From the NCBI RefSeq assembly GCF_004365175.1, contig NZ_SOCE01000001.1:1041154-1105153 (forward strand): a stretch of DNA of 64,000 nt, in the 5' to 3' direction. Both the position numbers and the translations under genes were made by a program. Below the pieces are notes generated by a model. It was not told where the DNA came from. It searched no databases and was given only the letters and a program-made list of their open reading frames with translations. Shown here in pieces: positions 26,236-34,869 of this stretch (its first letter is position 1; the number at the start of each line of letters is the position of its first letter). Source of the DNA: Kribbella voronezhensis (GTDB taxonomy: Bacteria > Actinomycetota > Actinomycetes > Propionibacteriales > Kribbellaceae).

Positions 26236-26931
26236 ATGAACCACTCCGTCCTCAAGCGAGCCTTCACAACCGTCGCCGCCGGAGTACTGGCGGCGGTCGC
26301 CCTCAATCAGCCCGCCGGCGCGATCAACCAGTACCGCACGATCGGCAACGTGCCGAAACCGGCCGCCTGCAACAACCACGGCACGATCCCGGCCGGCGGT
26401 TGGCTGGCGAACAAGTCCTGCGGCTACGTGATGGGGACCGCGATCGCCGGCACGCTCTTCGACGTCAGTACGACAACCGCCGGCAACTTCCATTTCGGCC
26501 GCTGGCGTGCCGGCGACGGTTCGAGCTTCTGCACCTATCTGGTGCCGGGCGCACTCGACACCTCGCACTCGACGCCGGTCGCGGACAGCTGCAGCAGCGC
26601 CACCAGCGATCGGCTGTCGCACCGGCGCAGTTTCGGGCACGACTTCGATGCCGCTCCGCACACGGGCAACGGCTCGATCATCGTGGCGATCAACCCGTCG
26701 GCCTGCACGGGGTACTACAACTACTTCGTCGACAGCAACTACACCAGCGGACGCCTGCACGACCCGGTCGGTTTCGCCTTGCCCAGCACGGGCGGCTATC
26801 GCTACTCGACCAACGACAACGGCGCCTCGATGATCCGCGTGGACGCCTTGGGCGAGACCATCTGGCTCTTCGTCGCCCGAAGCTGCATCCAGTCCCAACT
26901 CCCCGCCAACCTGAACAACGAGAACGACTAG
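26236..26931 (+). CDS. Secreted protein of unknown function
   Basis: A 231-aa exported protein; the start is 1 bp after the stop of the previous gene, so the two are coupled. The signal peptide ends near QPAGA (about residue 28). The mature part has six Cys (PAACNNHG, NKSCGYVMG, SFCTYL, ADSCSSA, SACTGYYN, ARSCIQS), enough for three disulfides, and many Gly, Ser and Asn. No known domain is visible. A hairpin terminator ends the cluster. Confidence 0.75.
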   Translation: MNHSVLKRAFTTVAAGVLAAVALNQPAGAINQYRTIGNVPKPAACNNHGTIPAGGWLANKSCGYVMGTAIAGTLFDVSTTTAGNFHFGRWRAGDGSSFCTYLVPGALDTSHSTPVADSCSSATSDRLSHRRSFGHDFDAAPHTGNGSIIVAINPSACTGYYNYFVDSNYTSGRLHDPVGFALPSTGGYRYSTNDNGASMIRVDALGETIWLFVARSCIQSQLPANLNNEND

Positions 26932-26939
26932 GCCGGTCC

Positions 26940-26971
26940 GCCTCCGCCCCCACCGCCCCGGGGGTGGAGGC
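26940..26971 (+). terminator. Terminator hairpin after the secreted-protein cluster
   Basis: GCCTCCGCCCCC pairs with GGGGGTGGAGGC (one G-U pair) over an 8-nt loop, 9 bp after the stop. No U-tract. Confidence 0.65.
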
Positions 26972-27005
26972 GCACCGCCGAGACTGACCGACCTAGAGTT
27001 CCCCC

Positions 27006-27509
27006 ATGCAGGAGCTCCCGGATCTGATCGCGCCGGAGTTGCGGGTCCTCTTCTGCGGGATCAACCCGGGTCTGGTGTCAGCGGCGACCGGGCATCACTT
27101 CGCGCGCCCCGGGAACCGGTTCTGGCCGGCGTTGCATCTGGCAGGCTTCACGCCCCGCATCTTCCGCCCGGACGAGCAGGCCGAACTGCTCGATCTCGGG
27201 CTCGGCATCACCAACGTCGTCGATCGGCCGTCGGCGAAGGCGGACGAGCTGAGCAAGGCCGAATTCAGGGCGGGCGGCGAGAAGCTGGTGGAGAAGGTGC
27301 TCGAGTACGAGCCGCACTGGCTCGCGGTGGTCGGCGTCACGGCGTACCGGGATGCGTTCGGGGAGCGCAAGGCCGCGATGGGCCGGCAGGTTCGGACGAT
27401 CGGCAGGACCCAGGTCTGGATCCTGCCGAACCCGAGTGGGCTGAACGCCCATTACACGCTTCCGAAGCTGGCGGCCGCCTACGCGGAACTGCATGCCGCT
27501 GCCTACTGA
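27006..27509 (+). CDS. mug: G/U mismatch-specific DNA glycosylase
   Basis: A 167-aa uracil-DNA glycosylase of family 2 (Mug/TDG). The catalytic-loop motif GINPG is in FCGINPGLVSA (Asn is the water-activating residue); the DNA-intercalating motif is LPNPSGLNAHY. The conserved HHFARPGNRFWPALHLAG lies between. It removes uracil or ethenocytosine from mispairs. Its end overlaps the convergent esterase gene by 7 bp. Confidence 0.94.
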   Translation: MQELPDLIAPELRVLFCGINPGLVSAATGHHFARPGNRFWPALHLAGFTPRIFRPDEQAELLDLGLGITNVVDRPSAKADELSKAEFRAGGEKLVEKVLEYEPHWLAVVGVTAYRDAFGERKAAMGRQVRTIGRTQVWILPNPSGLNAHYTLPKLAAAYAELHAAAY

Positions 27510-28432
27510 AGCGCCTTCTTCAGCGTGCTGATCGCGAGGTTGATCGCGGTCTCGGCGCCGTGCGTACCGCGGAGCGCGTCGACCATCACGAAGTCGTGGA
27601 TCACCCCGCCGATCCGTACCGCGGTGACCTCGACGCCCGCGGCGCGCAGCTTGGCGGCGTACGCCTCGCCCTCGTCACGCAGTACGTCGGCTTCGGCGGT
27701 GATCACCAGCGCGTCGGGCAGTCCGGCCAACTGGTCGAGCGTCGCGCGCAGCGGCGACGCGGTGATCTGGTTCCGCTCGGCCTCGTCGGTCGTGTACTGG
27801 TCCCAGAACCACTGCATGCCCTCGCGCTGCAGGAAGTACCCCTCCGCGAACTCGTGGTACGACGCGGTGTCGAACGACGCGTCGGTGACCGGGTAGAAGA
27901 GCACCTGCTGACGGATGGCCACGTCACCGCGCTCCTTGGCGAGCAGCGTCACCGCGGCGGCCATGTTGCCGCCGACCGAGTCGCCGACGACGGCCAGCCG
28001 CTCGGCGTCCAGGCCATACTCCTTGCCCGAAGCAACGATCCAGCGGGCGACCGAGTAGCTCTGCTCCAGCGCGTGCGGGTAGCGGACCTCAGGAGACAGG
28101 TCGTACTCCGGGAAGACGACCGCCGCGCCCGAGCCGACCGCCAGTTCGCGGACCAGCCGGTCGTGGGTGTGCGCGTTGCCGAAGACCCAGCCGGCGCCGT
28201 GGATGTAGAGGATCACCGGCAGCACTCCGGTGACTCCGGCCGGCCGGACGATGCGCGCCTTGGTCCCGTCGGGAGCGGTGACCCACTCCTCGTCGACGGG
28301 AAGCTTCGGGTAGTCGGTCGTCTGCACCTCGTCGACCGCCTTGCGGCCGTCGGCCGGGTCCAGCTGGAACAGGAACGGCGGCTCGGCGGTGGCGTCGGCG
28401 AAAGCTTGGGCGGCGGGCTCGAGGACGGTCAT
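27503..28432 (-). CDS. Alpha/beta hydrolase, hormone-sensitive lipase family
   Basis: A 309-aa esterase. The oxyanion motif is YIHGAGWVFGN (HGAGW, a variant of HGGG), the nucleophile is in VVGDSVGGNMA, the acid in TAEADVLRDEG and the His in GGVIHDFVM. This order defines the bacterial HSL (family IV) esterases. A divergent TetR gene with two shared operators is 114 bp away, so it is probably repressed by that protein and induced by a small ligand. Confidence 0.92.
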   Translation of the reverse strand: MTVLEPAAQAFADATAEPPFLFQLDPADGRKAVDEVQTTDYPKLPVDEEWVTAPDGTKARIVRPAGVTGVLPVILYIHGAGWVFGNAHTHDRLVRELAVGSGAAVVFPEYDLSPEVRYPHALEQSYSVARWIVASGKEYGLDAERLAVVGDSVGGNMAAAVTLLAKERGDVAIRQQVLFYPVTDASFDTASYHEFAEGYFLQREGMQWFWDQYTTDEAERNQITASPLRATLDQLAGLPDALVITAEADVLRDEGEAYAAKLRAAGVEVTAVRIGGVIHDFVMVDALRGTHGAETAINLAISTLKKALQ

Positions 28433-28463
28433 CGAAGTACTCCCTGTGGGTGAGGTCCGGAGC

Positions 28464-28517
28464 GGAGAACGAGCGTTCTCCGTCGATGTCCGCTACTCTA
28501 GGAGAACGATGGTTCTC
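28464..28517. promoter_or_regulatory. Twin TetR operators GAGAAC-N4-GTTCTC
   Basis: Site 1 (28464-28481) is GGAGAACG-AG-CGTTCTCC; site 2 (28502-28517) is GAGAAC-GATG-GTTCTC. Both have the same half-site, with centres 37 bp apart, between the esterase and TetR start codons. They are the natural binding sites for the adjacent TetR protein. Confidence 0.82.
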
Positions 28518-28546
28518 AGCGCAAGTCGCGGTTCGGAGGAGGGTCC

Positions 28547-29119
28547 ATGACGGTCGACACAGCCACCGCCCAGCGGCAGGTGCTGGAAGCGGCGGACGCG
28601 TTGTTCTACGAGCGCGGGGTGCAGGCCGTGGGGATGGACGCGATCCGGACGGCCTCGGGTGTCTCGTTGAAGCGGCTGTACCAGCTGTTCAGCTCCAAGG
28701 ACGAGCTGATCGAGGCATATCTGAAGCACCGCGACGAGCTGTGGAACACGATGCTCGCCGAGCACGTCGACGCCGCCGGCGAGCCGAGGGAGCGCATCCT
28801 GGCGGCCTTCGATTTCCTGAACGACTGGTTCCAGCAGCCGGACTACCGCGGCTGCGCGTTCATCAACTCGTTCGGTGAACTCGGCACGGTGTCACCCCGG
28901 GTGGCCGAGCTGGCGAACGAGCACAAGGCCGACTTCCAGCGCCGCCTGACCGAGCTCGCCGAGGCGGCCGACGCACCCGATCCGGCCCGGCTGGCGGAGT
29001 ACCTGATCCTGCTCAGCGAAGGAGCCATCACCCGGTCTGCGATCTCCCGCTCCGCCGAGCCCGCCCAACGAGCCCGCGAAGCCGCCGGCCTCCTCCTGGA
29101 CGCGTTGCTCCCCGCCTGA
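28547..29119 (+). CDS. TetR-family regulator, likely repressor of the esterase
   Basis: A 190-aa regulator. The HTH is RQVLEAADALFYERGVQAVG followed by TASGVSLKRLYQLFSSKDEL. The C-terminal domain with the YRGCAFINSFGELG segment is common in this subgroup. The ATG follows GGAGG. It is divergent from the esterase, with two matching operators between, so it likely represses both genes. Confidence 0.92.
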   Translation: MTVDTATAQRQVLEAADALFYERGVQAVGMDAIRTASGVSLKRLYQLFSSKDELIEAYLKHRDELWNTMLAEHVDAAGEPRERILAAFDFLNDWFQQPDYRGCAFINSFGELGTVSPRVAELANEHKADFQRRLTELAEAADAPDPARLAEYLILLSEGAITRSAISRSAEPAQRAREAAGLLLDALLPA

Positions 29120-29143
29120 CCCAACCGCACCCGCCCCGCCTTC

Positions 29144-29190
29144 GGCAGGCTGCGCCGCCTGCTGGCAGGCTGCGCCGCCTGCTGGCAGGC
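29144..29190. repeat. Tandem 20-bp repeat
   Basis: TGCGCCGCCTGCTGGCAGGC occurs twice in a row (29151-29170, 29171-29190), preceded by a partial copy (GGCAGGC). The unit is itself partly self-complementary. It lies between two convergent genes and may act as a terminator. Confidence 0.7.
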
Positions 29191-29227
29191 GAAGCGCTGG
29201 TGAGCTGTCAGGTTGCGGTGGCTCTGG

Positions 29228-30199
29228 TCAGCTGGACTCTTCTGCTTCGCGGCGGGCTTTGGCGCGGCGTTTGCCTTCGTGCATCGCTACGACCCGGGCG
29301 ACCGGGATCTCGTGGCCTTCGGCGATCAGGTCGGCGGGGAGGGTCTGCGGTGCCGGAAGTTGCTCAGCCCACGCCGGTGTCGCAGCGAGCAGGCCAGGCG
29401 TCGTACGGATAGTGAAGTCGGACGGGCTGACCTGGTCGAGGTTGTCCCAGCCGACCGGGAAGGACACCGTGGCGCCCGGGCGGACACGGGGACTGTACGC
29501 CGCGACGACCGTCGCTCCACCGGCCCGCGTCGAGTCGACGAACACTTTGCCGCCGCGCTCCTCCCGCACGTACGCCGTCGTCGCAAGTTCGGGGTCGATC
29601 CGCTCGGCCCGGGCAGCGATCGCCCGAGTCGCGGCGGCAGCGTCTTCGATCGAGGCCTGGTCGTCGATCGGCACGTAGACATGGACGCCCTTGGCTCCAC
29701 TGGTCTTCACCGCGCCGGTCAGCCCGAGCTCGGTCAGCGCCTCGCGGACCAGGAACGCCGCCTGGACCGCCGCCGAGAATGTCTCCCCCTCGGGCGGATC
29801 GAGGTCCAGCACCAGGTGCGTGACCCGGTCCCACCGATCGGCGCGGACGAGGGTCGGGTGATACTCCACCGCCCGCTGGTTCGCGAACCACAGCAGCGTC
29901 CGGCGGTCGTCGCACAGTGCGTAGGTCACCTCGCGCTTGGACGCCTCGGCCCACATCGGCACGGTCCGCACCCACTCGGGCGTGTACTTCGGGACGTTCT
30001 TCTGCATGAACGGTTTCTGCCCCGGCCGGACCCTGATCACCGACAGCGGCCGGTCCCGCAGTCCAGGCAGTAATACCTCGTGCACCGCGTCCAGATAGTC
30101 GACCAGGTCGCGCTTGGTCGCGTCCGCGCCGTCGAACAACGGCTGGTCGAGGTTGGTCAGCGGTACCCCGTCACGCGTCTCGTCCGGCTCCTTCGCCAT
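29228..30199 (-). CDS. LigD-type DNA polymerase/primase domain protein
   Basis: A 323-aa stand-alone polymerase domain (AEP superfamily) as in the NHEJ protein LigD: metal-binding HLVLDLDPPEG, substrate motif VKTSGAKGVHVYVPI and the late SFPVGWDNL. It lacks ligase and nuclease domains. Such proteins fill gaps with ribonucleotides in end joining; separate PolDom genes are known in mycobacteria. ATG at 30199 (start MAKEPDETRDG) is preferred. It is divergent from the HEAT-like gene with a 46-bp gap, and no ku gene is in the window. Confidence 0.92.
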   Translation of the reverse strand: MAKEPDETRDGVPLTNLDQPLFDGADATKRDLVDYLDAVHEVLLPGLRDRPLSVIRVRPGQKPFMQKNVPKYTPEWVRTVPMWAEASKREVTYALCDDRRTLLWFANQRAVEYHPTLVRADRWDRVTHLVLDLDPPEGETFSAAVQAAFLVREALTELGLTGAVKTSGAKGVHVYVPIDDQASIEDAAAATRAIAARAERIDPELATTAYVREERGGKVFVDSTRAGGATVVAAYSPRVRPGATVSFPVGWDNLDQVSPSDFTIRTTPGLLAATPAWAEQLPAPQTLPADLIAEGHEIPVARVVAMHEGKRRAKARREAEESS

Positions 30200-30245
30200 G
30201 GCAACGACCTTAGGCCCTGACACGGGTCCAGGGCAGGATGTGGGG

Positions 30246-33200
30246 ATGCAAGCGACCGAGCTTCTGCGCTCCCTCGACAGTCTTCCGTACGGCGAACGCT
30301 CTCGGCTGATCGCTCAGGAGGCCCAGCGGCTGCGCGGCACGCAGGAGCTCGTTGGCCTGCTCGAACAGCTGAGCCGCGGCGCCGCCTTCGAGCGCGTGCT
30401 CGGCCTGCAACTGGCCCAGATCGCCGGCCAGGCCGACTACGTGGCGCACCTCCTGGCCGACCCCGATCCCACCGTCCAGGCGCGCGCCCTGGTCGCGGTC
30501 TCGCGCGGTGTCGCGGTCTCGGACCAGACCCTCCACACCCTGTACGACGATGCGCCGGCCGCGCTGCGCGGCAAACTGCTCCGCGTGATCCGCCGGACCG
30601 GCCGGCACGAGCTCGCCACCCGGCTGATCGAGGAGCACCGGGACCGCTGGGGTGATCGCTCGGCCGCGGCCATCCTGAGCAGCACGGACAGCGCCACCGT
30701 CGGACGGCTCCTTCCCGAGCTGGCCTATTGGCTGTCCGCCGGCGAATGGCAGCGGCTCGCCGTCAAGCACCCGGCCGCCGTCCTCGCGTGTGCCGAGCAG
30801 ACCCTCCCGACCGGAGCCGACTGGCAGGAGTGGTGGCAGGGCATCGCGTACGGCGTGGTCGCTCTGCTCGATCGCGACGACGTACAACCCCACCTGATCC
30901 TCGCCCTGCTCGACCGCGCGCTCCCTGCCAATCAGTTGCCTAGGGCAATCACTCAGGTCCTCGGCCGACTCATCGACCTCGATCGCGAGCTGGTACTGCG
31001 AATCCTGCTCACCCCCGATCGAGCGGCTCTGCTCGGCAACGCACTCACTCCGGCGGTGTGCCGCCGCCTGCACCGGTTCTCCGACGACGAACTCGGCGCG
31101 CTCGGCCGCCTGCTCTGGCCGAACGCGGCCGACCTGCTCGCCGACCTGCCGCCGTCGCGGCGTACTGCGGTTTTCGCGGCGATCACCGGCTCACTCGACC
31201 TCTCCCGAACCGACCTGCCCACCGCGCTCCTCGACGTCCTCCCGCAGAACCTCCGGCACGAGCAGGCCCGCCGGATGCTCGAACTGCCGATCGTTGCCGA
31301 GAACACCCGCCGCCGCTGGGAAGTCACCGCCTACCTCCCGTACGACGAGGCGTTCGCGCTACTGGAACCCGAGATCCGGCGTCCCGAGGCCGACGACCGA
31401 GTGACGGTCTATCGAGCCGTCATCTCGTCCGCCGGTCACAGTCGGCAACCCGCGGCGGTGCAGGCGGCCCTGTCCTGGGCGACGAGGGTTCGCAACGATC
31501 GCGAGCCGGTTCGCCAGGCCGTCCTCGCCGCGGCGGCCGCGCTACCGCCGTCCGTGCTGGCCGACGAGCACGTGACGCCGCTGCAGACCTTGCTGACCGA
31601 TGCACTCGAAGCACGGGACACTTCCTGGCTGGTGCGCTCGGCGTTGAACCAGCTGGCGGAGTACGCCGTCCGGGAAGGTGCCCTGCGCAACCAATCGGCC
31701 TTGCTGGACTGGGGACTGGAGTCGCACGCCCGGCTCACCGAGAACCGCGGCACGGTCAATCTCTACGGCCTCATCGACGGACTGCCACGAGGTCGGGAAC
31801 TCGCGGTCTACGAGGCACTACGCCCGTACGTCGAGGCGGCCGCGGCCCGTCGCGAGTTCGACCTCGCCTTCGCGATCGCGGCGGCTTTCGGTCGCCGGGG
31901 CTGGACCAACGAGCATCTGCACCGCGTGCTCGAGCAGGCCGTCTGGTCGAACAAGGAGTACGTCGTCGGCCGGGCTGCCGAACTCTGGCTGCAGCCCACC
32001 TCCACCCGGGCCGAGCGGGTCGGCCGGATCATCAAGCGGGACGTCGGAATGGCCCGCTGGGACGCTGTCTGGCGGGCCGTCACCGAGGTCCGCACCGACC
32101 TGCTGGACCCGGTCCTCGCCAAGCCCGAGCGCAGTCACCGCTTCGACCGCAATCAGCCGTCCTGGCAGGTCCCCGACTCGGCGCTCCGCCGCTGGCTCCC
32201 CCGCCAGCACGTCCGGTACGCCGACCTGCTGACCACAGCCGCCCGGGACAAGCGCATGTCCGACTGGTCCCGCGCCGCGGCCGTGTCGGCGCTCGGGCAC
32301 CTCCCGGACATCGGTCGCGCCGCGGTCGACCCGTTCCTGACCAGCGACCAGGTGCTGCTGCAGGAGGCTGCCCTTGGTGCGCTGGCGTGGACCTCTCAGC
32401 CTGAGCTCGCCTTGCCTGCCCTACTTGTCCATGCCGGTGACGACCGCGCGCGGGTCGCCGTCTACGCAGCTACCCGCGCTGCACGGTTCGTCCGGCCGAG
32501 TCGGTTGGCTGCAGCCTTCCAGCCGTTGCTGGTGGGCGACGGTGTGAAGGTGACCTCTCGCAAGGAGGCTGCGCGGCTGCTGGGCGAACTGCGTGCACCG
32601 GGGGCGAGCGAAGTACTGACTGATGCCTGGGGTGGGGCGCATCGGGATGTGCGTGCTGCGATCACGAGTACCGCGTCGCAGTACTTGCTGCACGAGCCGG
32701 GTAGCTGGGCCCTGCTGCAGCAGGCGGTGCACGACTCCGATGCGACTGCTCTGGCGCTGACTGCTCGGCAGCCTTTGGACATCGCGGAGAAGTACAGAGC
32801 GCGCTACGGCGACCTGTTGATCGCTGTGACGGCCAGGTCTGAGCCAGAAGTGGTGGCCGCTGCCTTGGCGGCATTGGCTCGGTGGGGTCGCTGGATCCCT
32901 GCTGCTGCGGAGGTTTGCGGTGAGTTCGTCACCGATCTCTCGTCACGCAGCCCGAACTGGCGTACTGCGGTCGACGCGTTGGCGGCGATGGCTGGACGCC
33001 GGCACATCGGGGAGTTGGACGATCTGCTCGAGGTCGTCCGGTTGCTGCTGCGGCATGACGACGATCCGGGCGCACCCGACGGCGAGGCGGACCGCGACCG
33101 GCCGGCGTGGCGTCGGCTGACGGTGCTGGTGGATTCGGTGGAGGCCGCGGTACGGCAGCAACCGCTGGAGCGTCGAGCAGGACTGCGGATCCTTGCCGAC

Positions 33201-33584
33201 GAGCTTTCCGGCGTACCGAGCTTCCTGCCCCATCGACTTCACCTTCTGGTCACCGCAACTTCGTGGGCGTCACCGGCCGACGATCTGCGGCAACAGGTGT
33301 CGCTCGTCGCTGATCGGCCGGTTGCGGCCAACTTCCTGAGCGAGTTGGTCAGGAACGCTCTGGTCAACTCCACCTGGCGACCCGCCGATCTGAGCGGTCC
33401 GGCCGACGAGCTGACGCGCACCGGCAACCTCGCCTCGGGCCTGCTCGCCTGCACGTTGGTCAGCGCCGCCGGCACGTACGCCGGCTGGCCGGCCGAGTGG
33501 CGCACCCGCTTGCTCGCCCTCCGCCGCCACCCGGACGCGGACGTCCAGCAACTTGCCATCCGCCAAGCAACCGCAGAGGAGTAG
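30246..33584 (+). CDS. Large HEAT-repeat-like protein, function unknown
   Basis: A 1112-aa soluble protein that is almost all short Leu/Ala-rich helices in pairs, for example ADPDPTVQARALVAVSRG, SRAAAVSALGHLPDIG, DDRARVAVYAATRAARF and HPDADVQQLAIRQATAEE, typical of HEAT/ARM solenoids. There is no signal peptide, membrane segment or catalytic motif. Residues about 640-720 (Trp-rich RWDAVWRAVTEV, NQPSWQVPDS) break the pattern. I do not recognise a characterised family. Such solenoids are scaffolds; a divergent LigD-like polymerase gene hints weakly at DNA metabolism. The start MQATELLRSLDSL follows GATGTGGGG. Confidence 0.75.
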   Translation: MQATELLRSLDSLPYGERSRLIAQEAQRLRGTQELVGLLEQLSRGAAFERVLGLQLAQIAGQADYVAHLLADPDPTVQARALVAVSRGVAVSDQTLHTLYDDAPAALRGKLLRVIRRTGRHELATRLIEEHRDRWGDRSAAAILSSTDSATVGRLLPELAYWLSAGEWQRLAVKHPAAVLACAEQTLPTGADWQEWWQGIAYGVVALLDRDDVQPHLILALLDRALPANQLPRAITQVLGRLIDLDRELVLRILLTPDRAALLGNALTPAVCRRLHRFSDDELGALGRLLWPNAADLLADLPPSRRTAVFAAITGSLDLSRTDLPTALLDVLPQNLRHEQARRMLELPIVAENTRRRWEVTAYLPYDEAFALLEPEIRRPEADDRVTVYRAVISSAGHSRQPAAVQAALSWATRVRNDREPVRQAVLAAAAALPPSVLADEHVTPLQTLLTDALEARDTSWLVRSALNQLAEYAVREGALRNQSALLDWGLESHARLTENRGTVNLYGLIDGLPRGRELAVYEALRPYVEAAAARREFDLAFAIAAAFGRRGWTNEHLHRVLEQAVWSNKEYVVGRAAELWLQPTSTRAERVGRIIKRDVGMARWDAVWRAVTEVRTDLLDPVLAKPERSHRFDRNQPSWQVPDSALRRWLPRQHVRYADLLTTAARDKRMSDWSRAAAVSALGHLPDIGRAAVDPFLTSDQVLLQEAALGALAWTSQPELALPALLVHAGDDRARVAVYAATRAARFVRPSRLAAAFQPLLVGDGVKVTSRKEAARLLGELRAPGASEVLTDAWGGAHRDVRAAITSTASQYLLHEPGSWALLQQAVHDSDATALALTARQPLDIAEKYRARYGDLLIAVTARSEPEVVAAALAALARWGRWIPAAAEVCGEFVTDLSSRSPNWRTAVDALAAMAGRRHIGELDDLLEVVRLLLRHDDDPGAPDGEADRDRPAWRRLTVLVDSVEAAVRQQPLERRAGLRILADELSGVPSFLPHRLHLLVTATSWASPADDLRQQVSLVADRPVAANFLSELVRNALVNSTWRPADLSGPADELTRTGNLASGLLACTLVSAAGTYAGWPAEWRTRLLALRRHPDADVQQLAIRQATAEE

Positions 33585-33619
33585 CACGGGGACCGGCCGG
33601 GTGCGGCGCGCTACCCCCG

Positions 33620-33760
33620 GGAGACGCGGATCCCGCCGCAGGCGGCGACGGCGGTCAGCGACCCGAGAGGCCGATCCCCGACGCAGGCGGAGGCGGCAGT
33701 CAGCCGCCCGAGACGCCGATCCCGGCGCAGGCGGAGGCGGCGGTCAGCCGCCGGAGACGC
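33620..33760. repeat. Tandem 45-bp repeats at the 3' end of dusB
   Basis: Three near-complete units of about 44-45 bp plus a partial one, of the form GAGACGCCGATCCCGGCGCA followed by GGCGGAGGCGGCGGTCAGCC. Each unit can fold into a GGCGG-TCAG-CCGCC hairpin. The block begins inside the last codons and stop of dusB and runs to 35 bp past the HEAT-like gene, so it lies between two convergent genes. Confidence 0.7.
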
Positions 33761-34868
33761 CGATCTCGGCGTCAGCCATGTCCGTGCTCAGGCCGTCGGT
33801 GTCGTCGAGCCAGCCGTGGGGCAGGACGACGTGGTCGCGCGGGCTGCCCTGGCGGCCGCGAGGTGCGCCGAGTTCCTGGACCGGGAAGGGAGCCGACGGG
33901 TCCAGCTGGGACAGCAACTCGTCCAGCTTGGCGAGCGAGTCGACCATTCCGAGGGCCGCGCGCAACTCACCACCGGCCGGGAAACCCTTGAGATACCACG
34001 GCACGTGCTTGCGGAAGTCGCGCAGACCGCGCTGCTCTCCCATCAGATCGGCCAGCAGCTGCCCGTGCCGCCGCATCACGGTCGCGACCTCACCCAGCGT
34101 CGGCAGATTCAGCGCCTCACCACCCGCGAACGCCACAGCCAGATCCCGGAACAACCACGGCCGCCCGAGACAGCCGCGTCCGACGATCACGCCCGCACAC
34201 CCGGTCTCGGCAACCATCCGGAGCGCGTCCGACGCTTCCCAGATGTCGCCGTTGCCGAGCACCGGGATGTTCACGTGCTCGACCAGTTCGGCGATCTTCG
34301 TCCAGTCGGCCTGGCCGGAGTACGCCTGGGCCGCGGTGCGCCCGTGCAGTCCGATCGCGGCCGCGCCGGACTCCTCGGCGATTGTGCCCGCGTCGAGGTA
34401 GGTCTGGTGCGCGCTGTCGATCCCGATCCGCGTCTTCATCGTGACGGGAATCCCGTACGGCGTGGCGGCCTTCACCGCAGCCTGCAGGATCGCGCTGAGC
34501 AGGTTCCGCTTCCAGGGAAGGGCCGCGCCGCCGCCCTTCCGCGTCACCTTCGGCACCGGACACCCGAAGTTCAGGTCGACGTGCGCCACGCCGTACTCCG
34601 AACACAGCAGCTCGACCGCGCGCCCGACATAGACCGGGTCCACGCCGTACAGCTGCACCGAGCGGACGGTCTCGGAGTCGGCGAAGGTGAGCATGTCCAG
34701 CGACTTCTGATCACCCTCGACGATGCCGCGCGACGTGATCATCTCGCAGACGTACAGCCCGGCGCCCTGCTCGGCACACAACTGCCGGTACGCCGCGTTG
34801 GTGATCCCCGCCATCGGGGCGAGCACCACCGGGGTGTCGATCGTGAGAGCACCTAGTTGCAGAGACAT
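33744..34868 (-). CDS. dusB: tRNA-dihydrouridine synthase
   Basis: A 374-aa FMN enzyme that reduces uridine to dihydrouridine in tRNA. The start VVLAPMAGITNAAYRQL is the FMN-binding barrel; the catalytic Cys is in LNFGCPVPKVTRKGGGAAL; TMKTRIGID and GLHGRTAAQAYSG, LGNGDI and GVIVGRGCLGRPW are the usual motifs. The C-terminal 20 residues (DGLSTDMADAEIGVSGG) are outside the family core and the last six come from a tandem 45-bp repeat. It starts 1 bp after the lipoprotein stop. Confidence 0.95.
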   Translation of the reverse strand: MSLQLGALTIDTPVVLAPMAGITNAAYRQLCAEQGAGLYVCEMITSRGIVEGDQKSLDMLTFADSETVRSVQLYGVDPVYVGRAVELLCSEYGVAHVDLNFGCPVPKVTRKGGGAALPWKRNLLSAILQAAVKAATPYGIPVTMKTRIGIDSAHQTYLDAGTIAEESGAAAIGLHGRTAAQAYSGQADWTKIAELVEHVNIPVLGNGDIWEASDALRMVAETGCAGVIVGRGCLGRPWLFRDLAVAFAGGEALNLPTLGEVATVMRRHGQLLADLMGEQRGLRDFRKHVPWYLKGFPAGGELRAALGMVDSLAKLDELLSQLDPSAPFPVQELGAPRGRQGSPRDHVVLPHGWLDDTDGLSTDMADAEIGVSGG

Positions 34869-34869
34869 G

